Under the pieces are notes generated by a model, which saw only the letters and a program-made list of their open reading frames with translations, was not told the DNA's origin and made no database searches. From positions 4,132,424 to 4,196,423 of the forward strand of contig NW_020653750.1 of assembly GCF_003589595.1 (NCBI RefSeq): a DNA stretch of 64,000 nt. The letters are read 5' to 3'. The stretch comes from Hyposmocoma kahamanoa (taxonomy: Eukaryota; Arthropoda; Insecta; Lepidoptera; Cosmopterigidae). Within the stretch, counting starts at the first letter, position 1, and every line of letters begins with the position of its first letter. Of the stretch, positions 52,001 to 62,309 are shown one piece after another. Position numbers and translations under genes: made by a program.

Positions 52001-55000
52001 TTACATATTAATATTATACGAAAACTAGACACGGATTGCTAGTTTAATCCACCAATTGCAATACCGTTTCAACTTGTGTAAATAAAGACAACCAACTTCA
52101 AAAGATTTATTTAATAAAAAAGAGCTTTTTAAAAAGTGTTGTACGAACCTGACAGTCAAAACATGTTCTATAGTTTCTTCCGTGCAAGTAGTCATAATTT
52201 TCGCCATTTTTTTATGAAGACAAAATAAATAAAAAAAGAACAGAACCAATTTTACAATTACAATTAAAATGTCACATAAAGCAGCTAGCTGGCGGATATT
52301 TCAGAAGGTAATTGAATTATTTATAGGATACCCTCCATAAGGAAAAACTTGCTTTATGTTACGTGAGTAATGATGGTACTTTTTAGTTCCGTTGACAGGC
52401 GTCAGGTGGAATTTGAGCGGTAATTTCAAATGGGTATAATAATACAGAAATGGGTTGAAACGTGATGAAAATTTTGTTCCACTGTCACAATTGGCTATCT
52501 AATGTCCGTGTCAGATTTTTCATTAGGCTTCTTTTCTATTTTCCTAGTAATCAGTGAAATAAACGGCGGATGACAATGGTCTCTGGTTATATGTATATTA
52601 TAACTCATAAGTGATCGGAATTGAGGGAATTTAGCTAAACTAAAGAATAATGTGGACTTTCCCTTTCACAAATCTCGGGAATTCTCGGAACAGGTTATAT
52701 TTCAATATGTATGTATTTATTGAAATTTGAGTACATTGACGACAAATTATTATTCCCTATTAAGTTTTTGCTACAAATTATTGTCTCAAAAAATAATATT
52801 GTACTTGTATTTCTATAGGCACTTACTTACGTATTTAAATACTTTAGCCATTTAAAAAATAAACATGAGACAACCCATATTCTGTATTGGACGAACTGGA
52901 CGTCAATATTTTAAAACAGTCCTGAAAAACTAAAACATGCTCCCTTGAAAAATTTGGAAGTGACGTTTTCGACCTTTCTACAAAACACCGACGACATTAT
53001 GCCTTATGAGCAGTGATAGGAATTGAGGGAGTTAATTTATCTAAAGTGTGAACGTTTTCTCAGTATGGACATAAATAATATTTTAAAACTTAAACTTAAT
53101 TAAAACCAAAACTGAATTTTAACACAGGACGTAAATATTTTAAAGCAGTCATTAAAACCTGAAACATGCTGCCACAAAAAGTTTTTCGAAATGGCGCTTT
53201 CGGCCTTTCTACAAACTGAGTACATGGAACAATTGGGAATAAACGAATACCGACGGTATAATCTCACGAGCGTACACTCACTTCCAGTACTCGCCGGCCA
53301 TCTTGTAAAGTCGGGAAGGCAGATGATCTGGCGAGGGGTCCTTGTCGAGCAGTATACTCGCGTCGGCCAACGCCTGCTCCGCGAACGAGCTGTCCGTTGA
53401 ACACGCGCTGTACGTCGGACTGCCGAACCGTCCCGACCTGCCCAAATGTAACATTACTAGCTAATTCACTTGGAGTGAGTATTGTTTTAACAGTAACTTA
53501 CATTTACTGTATAGTGCATCATAGGTATATATTTATGATTGATATATGTAAATGTCATATGAAAGTGCTCATGGTACTGTAAAACTTTGACCATAAAAAA
53601 AATTATTTGATAAATAAATAAAAAATTAAAAAGTTGTAAATTTTGACGGCAGTTGAAAGTTGAAGTTTTTTAAACCTGTTTTGGAATAAATACGTTATTC
53701 CAAAACAGGTTTCAAAAAGTCAATTGCCGTCAAAATTGACAACTTTTTAATTTTTTTTTATTTATCAAATTATTTTTTTTATGGTTATAGTTGTACAGTG
53801 CCATGGACAGTTATTTTCCAAAATTGTCATTTTTTGTTACAGATTGATACAAAAGACAGTATAATTTATGTATTTTTATTGACGTAGTAGTATAGTCGAT
53901 TTCTTAAATTAAATTGTTTTACATTACAAGTCAATAGATACATAAAAATACAATTATAGTAAATCAAATATGCATACCTGAAAAAACAACTAGAAATCAT
54001 AGTAAAAATAGACACAATTTAAACTGGCAGTTAATGATTATCAGTTAATAAATTATATTTATAATCAATGCAGATAATTCTGCGAAGCATTCAGTAAATA
54101 CAGTGTACCATTTACTGATTTATTACATATACACTACATTCGCTCACTAAAACAGACACAGTTTTTGAATTCCATATTCTTCAAATCAGTATTTGTTTTG
54201 TAAGATTGTCGTGAGATAAAACATGCTGAATCACAAGAATGTAAATACAGTCAATGCCTAACTTATATTTCACATCTGATTCTTTTCAGAAATAAGATTG
54301 TTTTATGTGTGCAATAATTTATTAAATAAATTTAAATGTGGGACTAGGGCGTCAGCTTATGTATGCAATTACATGTTAATTATTCCAATATTTTTTATTT
54401 CTTATGATTTGATAGATATTATTGCTAGAGGAGTTGCAACATTTATATCTATTTAGGTATAACAGTGTAAAGTAAAACTATGTTTAATGTTTTTTAACTA
54501 ATTTTGTAACTAATAAATAAATTTAAAAATAATTTTCATTTTACTACCATAAAATTCATTTATTTTTTTGTGTAATTTCACACTAAAAACAAAGATCGAA
54601 CGTAAAAAAAAATTCCTTCGATCTGACAGAACCTGAATTTTTCTTTGTGTTTGATCTTTGTATTTATAATAATAAAAATAAAAAAATATTACGAGAGCGA
54701 CATTACTATTAAAATACACGGTAAAGCTCCTTAAATTTAGATTAAAAAAAATATTAAGAAATATGTTTGTTTCTTACCGATTGTGGGTCACGTTGGAATA
54801 TTGCGAGTACCCACTGATGGGACTAAGCGTGACGTCAGCCAGCGTGCTGTAGCCTCGCGAGCTCGTCGATACGCGCTCATACTGACTGTTGAGCTCGTTC
54901 TATTCAAAAATAAATTATAACATTATAACTTAGCTAATATCAATACCACGTACACGTGGTATTAATGAAATATACATAACATTATTATTTAGTATTATAT

Positions 55001-58000
55001 CTTAAGTTATATGTATTTCATTAATTCGTGATAAAAGGCCAAATAATATTTAAAAAGTAGGCTAAAACAACAGCTTAATAACGCTACAAGAGTTAAAGAT
55101 ACAATGAATATTTAACCTGTAAGATAACAATATGGTACAAACGTAGGCCTTAAAATATAGTGAAATACATACCTATTTAAAATAAAAATGACAATTTATA
55201 AATCATCAACAAGTCTCTTATAGTATATATATAGTATAATCTTGACAGATAACCGTCAAAAACTCATTACTTAATGAGATTAGGAAGCCAAGCCGACCGG
55301 CAGTATGACATCATCTTTAACGGTTCCAAAAAAAGCGCGCGAATTGATACAGTTTCTTGCGGACTTGGAAGCGGAAACTATTGAGTTTCAATGACTCCAT
55401 GAGTCGGTCAGATTGTTTTTAAGCTGGTCTTACAGTAGAAGTATTCTTTGTGGGGACTTGTAATCAGGGATAGAAAATTGCGCAAAACGCATAGACAAGG
55501 ACTTTAATTAAAATGTACCTAAAAGGTTTTTAAATAGGTTATAGAAAAAAAGAAAACAGTAAATTCTATATGATTATGCAAACTCATTTTTGAATTAAGA
55601 ATCGTTCTGTTTGAGTAATTGTATCAAGGCGTGCTATCAGTTGCGCAACGTGCGTGAGTCAGGTTTGGCGAATCAAGAACTTTGACATGGGCAAAAGCGG
55701 CTAGGAAACGACATTTATAAACAAAATTTATAATTTAATTTAATTTATTCCTCTTCAAGATCTTTCAATATTCTTCTCACCCTTTGCTTCCCGTATTGCA
55801 ATCCTTGTCGGAGATTATCCCTTCCTCCAATTATTGGTCACACAAGAAACCCCCCCTTCTTATCAACAGTTTTAACAAAATTTCCAATCTCCCATTCCCT
55901 ATTTACCAATATTATATGAACCCGTTGTTTGAAACTGATTTTAAATGTTTAACGTTTCGCCCAACAGTCTATCTTAGTTTTGGCATCATGAAAGATACCC
56001 CTGGAGCAAACCAAGTCTTCAACGATATAGTTGAGAGAGAATGGCATGACTGGACTACTGTTTTTACCGACGCTTCAAAATTACACGAACATGGCGACTT
56101 GGGAGCCGCGGTTTGGTTCCCCAAGTTCAATGTCGTACTCAGTTTTAAATCCCCCTATCTGAATTCGGTCTTTTCGGGAGAGGCAATTGCAATACTCGAA
56201 GCCATTTTATATATTGAGTCCCATAAAATTAATAAATGTTTGGTTTTCTCAGACTCACTAAGTTGCCTCCAAGACATTATTAAGCTACCGTTTCATTCCA
56301 AAGACAATTTCTCCATCACCCTCCAAATTAAGGAAGCTCTGTACCGATGTCATTGTGCGGGAATTGAGGTAACTCTGGCCTGGATTCCCGGTCACAGTGG
56401 GATTAGTGGTAACGAAGCAGTAGACGCCTTTGCAAAGGATGCGACAAGAATTGGCGTATGCAAATACTGTAAGTGCTTTCCCAGAGATCTGCTCGCCATG
56501 ACCAAACCCCAAATGCTAGCCTCCTGGTCGGTCCTTTGGCAGGAATCACGACAAACTGTTGGTAGACACTATGGTAACCTCCAACCAAATCTACCCACTA
56601 AACCCTGGTTTTTTAAACGTCGCGATTTGCCTAAAAACATCACTTCCACTATTATTCGTTTGCGCTTAGGCCATGTTTGCACACCTGTATTTTTGCGTAA
56701 AATCAGAGTTCGAGATCACTCTCTGTGCGAGTGCGGCCTAGAAGACGGTACCTTGGAACACATTTTTTTCAATTGTCCTAATATTGCTGTTCCACTTTAT
56801 AACTTACTTTCTCCAAAATTCCGCCCCATTAACATAAACAACCTCTTAACTTTAGTGTTCTCCCCCCATATTGTTACTCTATGTAAATTTATCCACTTAA
56901 ATAACATATATTTATAAATATTGTTTTGCTGTTCTGTTTTACATTCTCAACTGAGTACTCCCGTAGTCCAACTTACCAACACCGGTTAATGTCCTATTAG
57001 AGCTTAGCGAAAATTTTTTTTTGTTTCGTTTTTTTTCTTTCAACTGTGACATTGGCAAAATCATCAGTTCTCATATTGATGGAGCCATAAAAATAAAAAG
57101 TGAAGTGAAACGAATTTCTGCAGGTGATATTTAAACGTGGCCGAGTTTTAGTTGAGTTAAACAATAGCAAACCTTAGCACTGGCAGATTATACACACACA
57201 ACATCTCAAAATTGGTAAGTTATTGAATAACCAAGTCAAAGATTTTGTAATAATAAAATCAGACCGAGCAAACTGTCCAAAGGCAATAACTATGATAAAG
57301 TACTACGTATAATTTCCACATTTAAACTTTATGATAAAGATACCGGTATTGTATCGTAGATTATAAGTATACTGCCCTCGTAACGAAGGAAAGCACTACT
57401 GTGCGTACTTTATACAGCAGTTGTGCCTTTTTTCGTTCTGAGGGCAGTATATATCTAATAGCATATTTTATGGCCTGAGGCGATTAAGGCGTGGCTATTA
57501 CGACGGGCACGGAAGTGAACACAATCAATCTTATGCAGTGACCATACCACAATCGAATATTTACGACGTTAACCATTTGTAATTAAAATATTCGTACACT
57601 TTCAATCAGGACAACTATAGTATACGATATTTAGCACAATCAGCTCATGTGTAAATTGTTTCGTCGAAATATACATAAGCATGATTTGCAACAAATGACA
57701 TTTTATTTACTAAAAAGTATTCATATTTTATTTTTCCTACATTATTGTCTCATTGAAGATCCGAATACCATGATTCAGTCTACAAATCGTATCGTAATCG
57801 TATGCCATTTCAGAATTCTATGTGATATATCTCGATAAAGAGCGGTGTACGAAAAATAAATTAATTCTCAATTACTTATTGCATTTATAATATTATTACA
57901 CAAAGATGTTACACAATTATTAGGCAGTAGGTACATATTGACCCTTATAAGGCATTGAAACTAAGCGAAGGTAAGGCACCGGCTAATATTCGTGCAGATT

Positions 58001-61000
58001 TTATAAAAGCTATGACATTGCAAAAGTTTGACTATAACTTTGTCCCGATAACAGTCCTTTTGTATAATGCACTGATTGACTGACCTTGTTTGTCCGAGAG
58101 TACATCTTCAACGTGCGTATTGTGAACAATCATATCGATTTGCTAAAAAAATACAGCGATTTCTCTCATTGCCTAGCAACCAACGTACCTTACACGGCTA
58201 ACTCCGGTTTATCTATAAAAAGCACTCAATTGGGTCAAGATATTCACCTCCTTAACTACATTGGTAAGTCAAATACAGATATGTGAACCACAGACCACTA
58301 GTTTCTGTACAGTACTGAAGCTAAGCAGATGGCTTTTAATAATACCGAGTATGGGATGTTACGAAAATAAACTAACGTGGGGGAAGTTCGGATTCTGGTT
58401 ATATTTGGATGTTATTGGTTTTCCTGTGAGATCGACATATGGATTGCTAGTTCTGTAGACAAACGTAGGAGAATTTTAGTTGTTACGCTTATTTATTTTG
58501 TTCAAAGAATAATGAAAAGGAAAATATTATACTATTAACTCAAAAATGGACAATAGACACTAAACCATGGGTTCACAAACATTTTGGCTCATCGCCCACT
58601 TAGGCGAGATAAATAATTTCAACACCCACCACCACAAAAAATATATTAACTTGAAACAAACAAATCATGAGGAAAAAGATTATATATTTGTAGTTTATAT
58701 TGATAATTCAGGTTTATTTTTTTCAAATGCGGTAGCACCCCCTAGGAGCATCAATGCCTCCCAATTGCTTCCGAGGCCCCTAGCGCCCACCTACGACTCT
58801 TCAGCGCTCACTTGGTAGGGACCACTTCGAGAAACTATGCACTAAACAATATAATTAATATCGATATTATGCTCAATGAAACCAAAATATGCGGTATAAA
58901 TTTAGTATAAGATGCTTGACTTGCGATGATAGGAAACAAACGTTAAACTTAAATTATGACACCTTAAAATATGAAACAGAATAGATCCATTATCATTAGA
59001 CATACACATGAGAACAGACGAGGACAAAACAAACAATCTGACATCCGACCGCACACGGTCGGAAATCCAATTAACAGGCGGGCGTCTATTCAATTGGCTG
59101 ATTGATATTTATGGCATCTGTGTAATGTAAATAACTATTAAGACAGATTATGATAACGATCCTTTCATTGTACTCGAATTAGACCGCCATGGCACGAAGC
59201 CACTATAGTACAGGGAAAAGAAGAGCAAAAATTACTATATTTCTATAGAACATATCTGTAGCTGTGAGAGGTAAAGGACCTTACGTCTATATTTTGGAAT
59301 TTAGATGTTTTTACAAACATTGCTTTAAAATGCTAAAAGTAAAAGTCCCATTGTCGTTTGCTTTTTGTTTAACACATTTTATTTGACCTTAAAATTGATT
59401 TCAAATGTCTAATTAGGCATTCGAGCTTCATTCTCTTTAAAACGCTCTGTGGTAAAAGTTACTATATACTTATTTAGCACTTGAGGTTCTTTACCTGCAG
59501 ATATATGTAAAATATAAATGTTCCTAAAATACTAGGTTTTTTTTTGTCCGAAGTACCTTCATAAAGAGTTTCAATTGATATATATGTATGTAGGTTTCAT
59601 TCTATTCCATGTCGCGTCAGCATACGCCTTATCAGAGGTGCGGTACAATATGTGAATGTAATTCGTTTTAGACGTGAATGGGACAACCCGTCGTAGCTAT
59701 ATTTATATGAGCTGTCGAGACAGGTGAATGTTGATGAACTGGCGTGAAAAATATAATTACGTAAAAACTGGCAGAGTAAGCAGCTTACTCTTGAACATTC
59801 TTCTACATGTTTTATTTACGTCATTTGGTATGTACCTAACAATTTGTAGTGAGTACATTTCACATATTGTTAAGTTTCTTTCTTAATGATTAATTTAGTA
59901 TCTATATATGGATTTCTACACTATCGCATTGGTTATGATTACTAATGGTATGTGTAAAGTTTTAAGGAAATGATTAAATTTTCCTTTCAACGGCGATATT
60001 TGAAAGTATTTGTTAACGGCGTGTATCTTTTAAGCCTTTTGTTACAAACTGGCATTAAAGAATATACAATACTCAGAAAATGAGATCTCGATATGATACT
60101 TCTACATCTGCCTAATTTAAAGAAAATTTCAAATAAAGATTTTTCTGTCGGCTAAATATAATACACTTATATCAATATTACACGTAGATCAGATACATAT
60201 ACCGTTAAACCTCTGAAATATTGACGTATAAAAACCACATGTCAGTTTATACGTAGAAGCTTTTGCTCAGTTACATTGTAACCTTCGCTTTGTTTACCTA
60301 TTACTAAGGTCAAGCAAACTATAAACTGCCTTAGTTCACTATGGTATGGCCATGGTTTCAATTATAAGATTCATAACACCATAGCTTTTGAACGCATTGT
60401 TTTAAATTGTAGTTTATTCCGTTGCACGTTGCAAAGAGAATATAATTTGCACTGAAAAGCTTGACACACGCAAGTATTACAATTTTCGCACGGAATGAGT
60501 TTGTAGAACCGGTTTTGACGATTCTTTTTTGTTAGAGGGAGGGTATCCCATTAAAATTTGAAGAAAATGTTTCATCTCTAAGGACGGCAAACTAGGGGAT
60601 GAATCCGGCTTCGTGCACTTTCCGGTAATCTATTTCAATAAAACATGGCAAATAGATGATGATGACAGATGTGGGTAATGACGACAACGGCAGATGAGGA
60701 CGTGGATGCGAGTTTTTCATCGTCAAAATCTGCAAATGCGTTTGTATGAAAAAAATTCAGAATAAATGTGGATCATTGTGAATTCGGTGATCATTTAATT
60801 ATCATTAATTTAAGTAAAAGATAATAAGCTTTACATAATTTTATTATAAAAGAGATGAAAGATTGAAGGCATAGAAATATTATACGACATTTATTAAAAC
60901 ATGTCGTCGGCCGTACTTTATGATAAAGCTGGGCTATCTTCAATGAAAAAGTTCGTAAGTCAATGTAAATTCAATATTATTTGCATAAAAGTGACGCAGG

Positions 61001-62309
61001 TCAACAAATTAGCGCTCACCATGCGCTTTGAGTACGACCATCTCCCGACGATCTTGTGGTGACCTGCAAAACATCCGTAGCCGCAAAACTCTGCATCGAT
61101 TGAATCGGATGTCGGATGCGGAAGTAGATATCTAAAAATATGCTGTTGATGCGCGGTTGCGGATACAGATGCAGATGTCTGCAGCAACTATATATGTACC
61201 AAAGTCAGTTTCAAAATTATCTGAACGTCCAAAACTACCGAAAATATGTAGACATTTATTAAATGTCAACCTTTTGGTAATGGTTATAAGGTACGTTTCA
61301 ATTGAGATGTTAAACTGAGTTTTTTCAATCATAATATGAATTATATTCAAACGAAGGGACTGATAATTTTGGCGTCCATCGCACTAGGAGAAAACCTTCA
61401 GGTAGGATTAGTAGGTACTTTAATAAGACGATTAGATTGTTTGTTGGTAGATAATAAAAACATATCCTTAACAAATATTGCTGTCGCTTATTTTTAAATA
61501 TCTACTTCATAATTACGTCATTGGTGATAATTTTACACATAGCGTAAACTTGCTGACGAACATAGCGTCATTTTAGAAGTACCTCTATTACTATTATGTC
61601 ACTCTTTAGTGCCTTTCTTGATTTATTACAGATGACTAATACGACAACGCAATGGTTGTGAAATCGTAGTGCTAATCCGTGCAAGCAAATTGCATTTGAA
61701 ACCCTTGTAAATGTATTGAAAAGAATTTTTTTACAACTACAAGACAGATACTCATCACATTTACTCACTCACACAGGTACTCATCAAATTTGCAACTTCA
61801 TAATGTAGAGTTTAGTTTGAAGATTAGTGTCAAATAACATGTCAACTGTGAACTGGCAATCGGTACTATCTCAATTTTGAGAACCAGAACCAGATGCTAT
61901 ATAAATAATTTTTCCGTCATTGTGCAAAGTTGTCAAAATTGAGATAGTACCGATAGCCAGTTCACAGTCGATATCTAGTTTTCGTAGAGTTATGTGAAGT
62001 ACTCTATATTTGTAAGTATACAAGTACAACCTATAAAAATATATAGTATAATAAAATTGTTTTCAACAGCCATTGTTCATAATCAATGTTCGTAACATTG
62101 CAATCGTAATTAATAAGCTTACTTGGTATATCTCTTTTCTGCCCCCCTTCAGTCTATCCAAGCTCTCTTCAGAAGAGTAATCTGAGGTCTTAACCAGCTT
62201 CTCTGAGATCCTAGCCGACTGTCTGGTCCGATGAGCGGGTGGGGACTCATGTTCATCTACTTCCACTATAGGATCCACCGTCAGCTTGCTGCCTTGTTGA
62301 TCGAGTTGC
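39796..62309 (-). CDS. SUN-domain nuclear-envelope protein (5' end not identified)
   Basis: Twelve exons on the minus strand join in frame to 861 residues: 62309-62123, 54899-54778, 53437-53282, 50320-50116, 49450-49258, 48808-48702, 47971-47854, 46835-46506, 43332-42727, 41458-41288, 41038-40926 and 40074-39796. Every junction has GT...AG ends and matching phase. SUN proteins sit in the inner nuclear membrane and bind KASH proteins of the outer membrane, linking chromatin and lamina to the cytoskeleton (LINC complex). The N-terminal part is Ser/Arg-rich and presumably nucleoplasmic. A membrane segment (about residues 347-361) is followed by a lumenal region, a helical region and the SUN domain (about 670-840). 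C683 and C721 are 38 apart, as C563 and C601 are in human SUN2. C683 corresponds to the KASH-bonding Cys; C721 and C834 to the internal disulfide. The likely Drosophila counterpart is klaroid. The initiator lies upstream of 62309. Confidence 0.88.
40926..41038 (-). CDS. SUN gene, exon 11
   Basis: 113 nt encoding IRTYAIIEVTGFSLEHMSRL and SAPKNFSVY of the SUN domain. Acceptor TTTCAG, donor GTGAGT. Confidence 0.9.
41288..41458 (-). CDS. SUN gene, exon 10
   Basis: 171 nt, phase 1-1. It encodes GQVISTKCTELY, ILGLPVWW and AMPAECWAFQGFPGYL, the start of the SUN domain with the KASH-bonding and first structural cysteines. Acceptor TATTCCAG, donor GTAATT. Confidence 0.92.
41594..42666. mobile_element. 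hAT-type giant foldback with GC-rich minisatellite core
   Basis: The element is 41602-42658, flanked by a perfect 8-bp duplication GTCTGGAT (41594-41601 and 42659-42666). Its ends are CAGTGTTGGGC and the complement GCCCAACACTG, a hAT-like terminus. The outer arms are AT-rich arrays of AATTGATTAATTG-like units. The core (about 41873-42450) is a minisatellite of GGCCCGGTTGGG-type units in one orientation, switching near 42210 to the complementary CCCAACCGGGCC orientation. The long frames in the core are a by-product of the repeat. It lies in the SUN intron between exons 9 and 10. No transposase. Confidence 0.9.
42727..43332 (-). CDS. SUN gene, exon 9
   Basis: 606 nt, phase 1-1, encoding about 202 residues that are largely helical and charged: a region rich in Leu heptads (KRMAALENWAFNVDSRLKFF, LSKLDNLEAQIEQYSLKYL) and then a segment ending DKTGLVDFALESAG directly before the SUN domain. 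This corresponds to the lumenal coiled coil that trimerises SUN proteins. Acceptor TTTTCAG, donor GTGAAA. Confidence 0.9.
43333..46505 (-). other. SUN intron 8
   Basis: AT-rich. It contains one foldback element (44796-44940). No other coding signal fits the reading phase. Confidence 0.6.
44796..44940. mobile_element. About 145-bp MITE in a SUN intron
   Basis: The ends are inverted: TATAGGGTGTTTCAAAAG at the left and CTTCTGAAACAGCCTATT at the right. No clear target duplication. Confidence 0.55.
46506..46835 (-). CDS. SUN gene, exon 8 with LP-repeat segment
   Basis: 330 nt, phase 1-1. After RYTYENWDRFALPNFTDF it encodes an unusual run of short (I/L)xLPx units (ITLPSLPNISLPEI, INLTLPEINITLPDI). 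This holds several N-glycosylation sequons (NFT, NIS, NLT, NIT), consistent with a perinuclear lumenal location. It ends in a helical stretch up to HFWR. Acceptor TTTTCAG, donor GTATAC. Confidence 0.85.
47169..47657. mobile_element. 489-bp element with 12-bp inverted ends
   Basis: CTCCGTCCAACC at 47169-47180 and its exact complement at 47646-47657. The interior is AT-rich without a protein. No target duplication seen; it lies in a SUN intron. Confidence 0.45.
47854..47971 (-). CDS. SUN gene, exon 7, membrane segment
   Basis: 118 nt encoding NEKYTVQSQEVHKRHWWPW followed by LLLLLMFPLGYG. The hydrophobic run preceded by Lys/Arg/His is the likely inner-nuclear-membrane span, with the basic side toward the nucleoplasm. 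Acceptor is a long T-run plus CAG, donor GTAAGT. Confidence 0.85.
48192..48477 (-). repeat. REP-A copy 8, minus strand
   Basis: Complement of the family from the A-rich end through GCAAAGATCTGAGGGG, GCCTGTAATTTCACCAGC and TGCTTGGCGGCAGA to AACGAGCTC. It is near full length, within a SUN intron. Confidence 0.75.
48591..48638. repeat. Near-perfect hairpin, 21-bp arms
   Basis: GCATATTAGAATGCAGAGTT C pairs with its complement with one mismatch around a 6-nt loop (GTATTT). Confidence 0.8.
48702..48808 (-). CDS. SUN gene, exon 6
   Basis: 107 nt encoding GLVSRAVSSTLAPFYWIYTF and IKKVVTTTVTTITET. A moderately hydrophobic stretch and a Thr-rich tail. Acceptor AATTATAG, donor GTAAGT. Confidence 0.82.
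49258..49450 (-). CDS. SUN gene, exon 5
   Basis: 193 nt encoding an acidic start (VDSSDDESYLHG), then QQWWITQLLITIITSITTAT, a hydrophobic patch, and a polar end PYTDRQSTQ. Acceptor GATTACAG, donor GTATGA. Confidence 0.82.
49758..49825 (+). repeat. REP-C dispersed motif, copy 2
   Basis: GTGACCATGAGACCCATAAA, then GGGCCCGTAACGTTAG. Related to 22838-22905 and 51653-51715. Confidence 0.5.
50116..50320 (-). CDS. SUN gene, exon 4
   Basis: 205 nt encoding KYPKTDYTYSPLSRDRVELA, SRRSLSQFRVQGPNTS and LISANAYVSKSTRKRFT. Ser/Arg-rich and basic, typical of the nucleoplasmic side. Acceptor TTTATAG, donor GTAAGT. Confidence 0.82.
51653..51715 (+). repeat. REP-C dispersed motif, copy 3
   Basis: GTAACCATAGGACTTGTGAA, then GATCCCGAAACGTTGGTTTG. 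Confidence 0.5.
52600..53212. repeat. Diverged direct repeats
   Basis: GTGATCGGAATTGAGGGAAT (about 52611) recurs as GTGATAGGAATTGAGGGAGT (about 53013). TTTTAAAACAGTC...ACATGCTCCC...CGACCTTTCTACAAA (52910-52985) recurs as TTTTAAAGCAGTC...ACATGCTGCC...CGGCCTTTCTACAAA (about 53138-53214). Confidence 0.6.
53282..53437 (-). CDS. SUN gene, exon 3, candidate cassette exon
   Basis: This 156-nt minus-strand exon was found by splice sites (acceptor TTTGGGCAG, donor AA|GTGAGT) and phase. It is open throughout and encodes SGRFGSPTYSACSTDSSFAE, then ALADASILLDKDPSPDHLPS and RLYKMAGEYW. Its phase (2-2) fits exactly between exons 2 and 4, which also join in frame without it. It is GC-rich in an AT-rich intron. 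Inclusion is plausible, but it may be alternative. Confidence 0.75.
53570..53805. mobile_element. 236-bp foldback MITE
   Basis: Nearly the whole element is two inverted arms of about 105 bp, from CATGGTACTGTAAAACTTTG to ACCTGTTTTGGAATAA on each side, with an ATACG-like centre. No protein. Confidence 0.8.
54590..54661. repeat. Imperfect inverted repeat
   Basis: CAAAGATCGAACGTAAAAAA pairs imperfectly with GAATTTTTCTTTGTGTTTGA, then TCTTTG. Confidence 0.5.
54778..54899 (-). CDS. SUN gene, exon 2
   Basis: 122 nt encoding NELNSQYERVSTSSRGYSTL and SPISGYSQYSNVTHN, Ser/Tyr-rich, nucleoplasmic side. Acceptor GAATAG, donor GTAAGA. Confidence 0.82.
54942..55025. repeat. Palindrome and adjacent inverted repeat
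   Basis: AATACCACGT and ACGTGGTATT form a perfect palindrome around AC (54942-54963). ATTAATGAAATATACATAAC (54961-54980) pairs with GTTATATGTATTTCATTAAT (55006-55025). Confidence 0.6.
55026..55744. other. SUN intron 1, no exon seen
   Basis: AT-rich sequence before the LINE fragment. Nothing recognised. Confidence 0.4.
55745..57107 (+). mobile_element. 5'-truncated LINE with RNase H domain, in SUN intron 1
   Basis: It carries the 3' part of a LINE ORF2 (see 55784-56917), a short 3'UTR and a tail with TTGATGGAGCCATAAAAATA. The last 57 bp recur at 8188-8244. It lies opposite to the SUN gene's direction. The 5' limit is approximate. Confidence 0.7.
55784..56917 (+). CDS. LINE ORF2 C-terminus: RNase H and Cys/His knuckle
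   Basis: 377 codons, open to TAA. An RNase H domain, which removes RNA from the RNA:DNA hybrid, is visible: D in TVFTDASKLHEHG, E in FSGEAIAILEAI, D in LVFSDSLSCLQDI and H/D in WIPGHSGISGNEAVDAFAKD, so the D-E-D-H/D active-site set is present. Downstream come LRLGHVCTPVFLRKI and CECGLEDGTLEHIFFNC, the Cys/His-rich end found in I/Jockey/LOA-type LINEs. The frame continues upstream of the first ATG, so the true protein started in a now missing reverse transcriptase. The intact frame indicates a recent insertion. Confidence 0.85.
   Translation: MLPVLQSLSEIIPSSNYWSHKKPPLLINSFNKISNLPFPIYQYYMNPLFETDFKCLTFRPTVYLSFGIMKDTPGANQVFNDIVEREWHDWTTVFTDASKLHEHGDLGAAVWFPKFNVVLSFKSPYLNSVFSGEAIAILEAILYIESHKINKCLVFSDSLSCLQDIIKLPFHSKDNFSITLQIKEALYRCHCAGIEVTLAWIPGHSGISGNEAVDAFAKDATRIGVCKYCKCFPRDLLAMTKPQMLASWSVLWQESRQTVGRHYGNLQPNLPTKPWFFKRRDLPKNITSTIIRLRLGHVCTPVFLRKIRVRDHSLCECGLEDGTLEHIFFNCPNIAVPLYNLLSPKFRPININNLLTLVFSPHIVTLCKFIHLNNIYL
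57368..57451. mobile_element. 84-bp foldback, TA-flanked
   Basis: TATACTGCCCTCGTAACGAA at the left pairs with the complement of TTCGTTCTGAGGGCAGTATA at the right. It may be a Tc1/mariner-derived MITE. Confidence 0.6.
61845..61968. mobile_element. 124-bp MITE with 36-bp arms
   Basis: ACTGTGAACTGGCAATCGGT and ACTATCTCAATTTTGA at 61845-61880 match the complement of 61933-61968 with one mismatch. Confidence 0.8.
62123..62309 (-). CDS. SUN gene, first recognised exon
   Basis: 187 nt encoding QLDQQGSKLTVDPIVEVDEH, HRTRQSARISEKLVKTSDYS and SEESLDRLKGGRKEIYQ. Acidic and Ser/Arg-rich, nucleoplasmic side. Acceptor CCTTTTCAG at 62310-62312, donor GTAAGC. It starts with one nucleotide of a split codon, so there is at least one more coding exon upstream. 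Confidence 0.8.

Larger units (their letters stand above)
50321..53281 (-). other. SUN intron 3
   Basis: AT-rich. It contains a REP-C motif (51653-51715) and the diverged direct duplication at 52600-53212. No other exon that fits the phase was seen. Confidence 0.55.
57108..62122 (-). other. SUN intron 1, long AT-rich part
   Basis: It contains foldback elements at 57368-57451 and 61845-61968. No exon in a usable phase was recognised; small frames (58086-58818, 60960-61350) have no domain signature. Confidence 0.5.

Noticed and set aside
58086..58818. Small plus-strand ORFs as genes within the SUN intron
   Set aside because: They are AT-rich, have no domain or splice context, and are of a length expected by chance.
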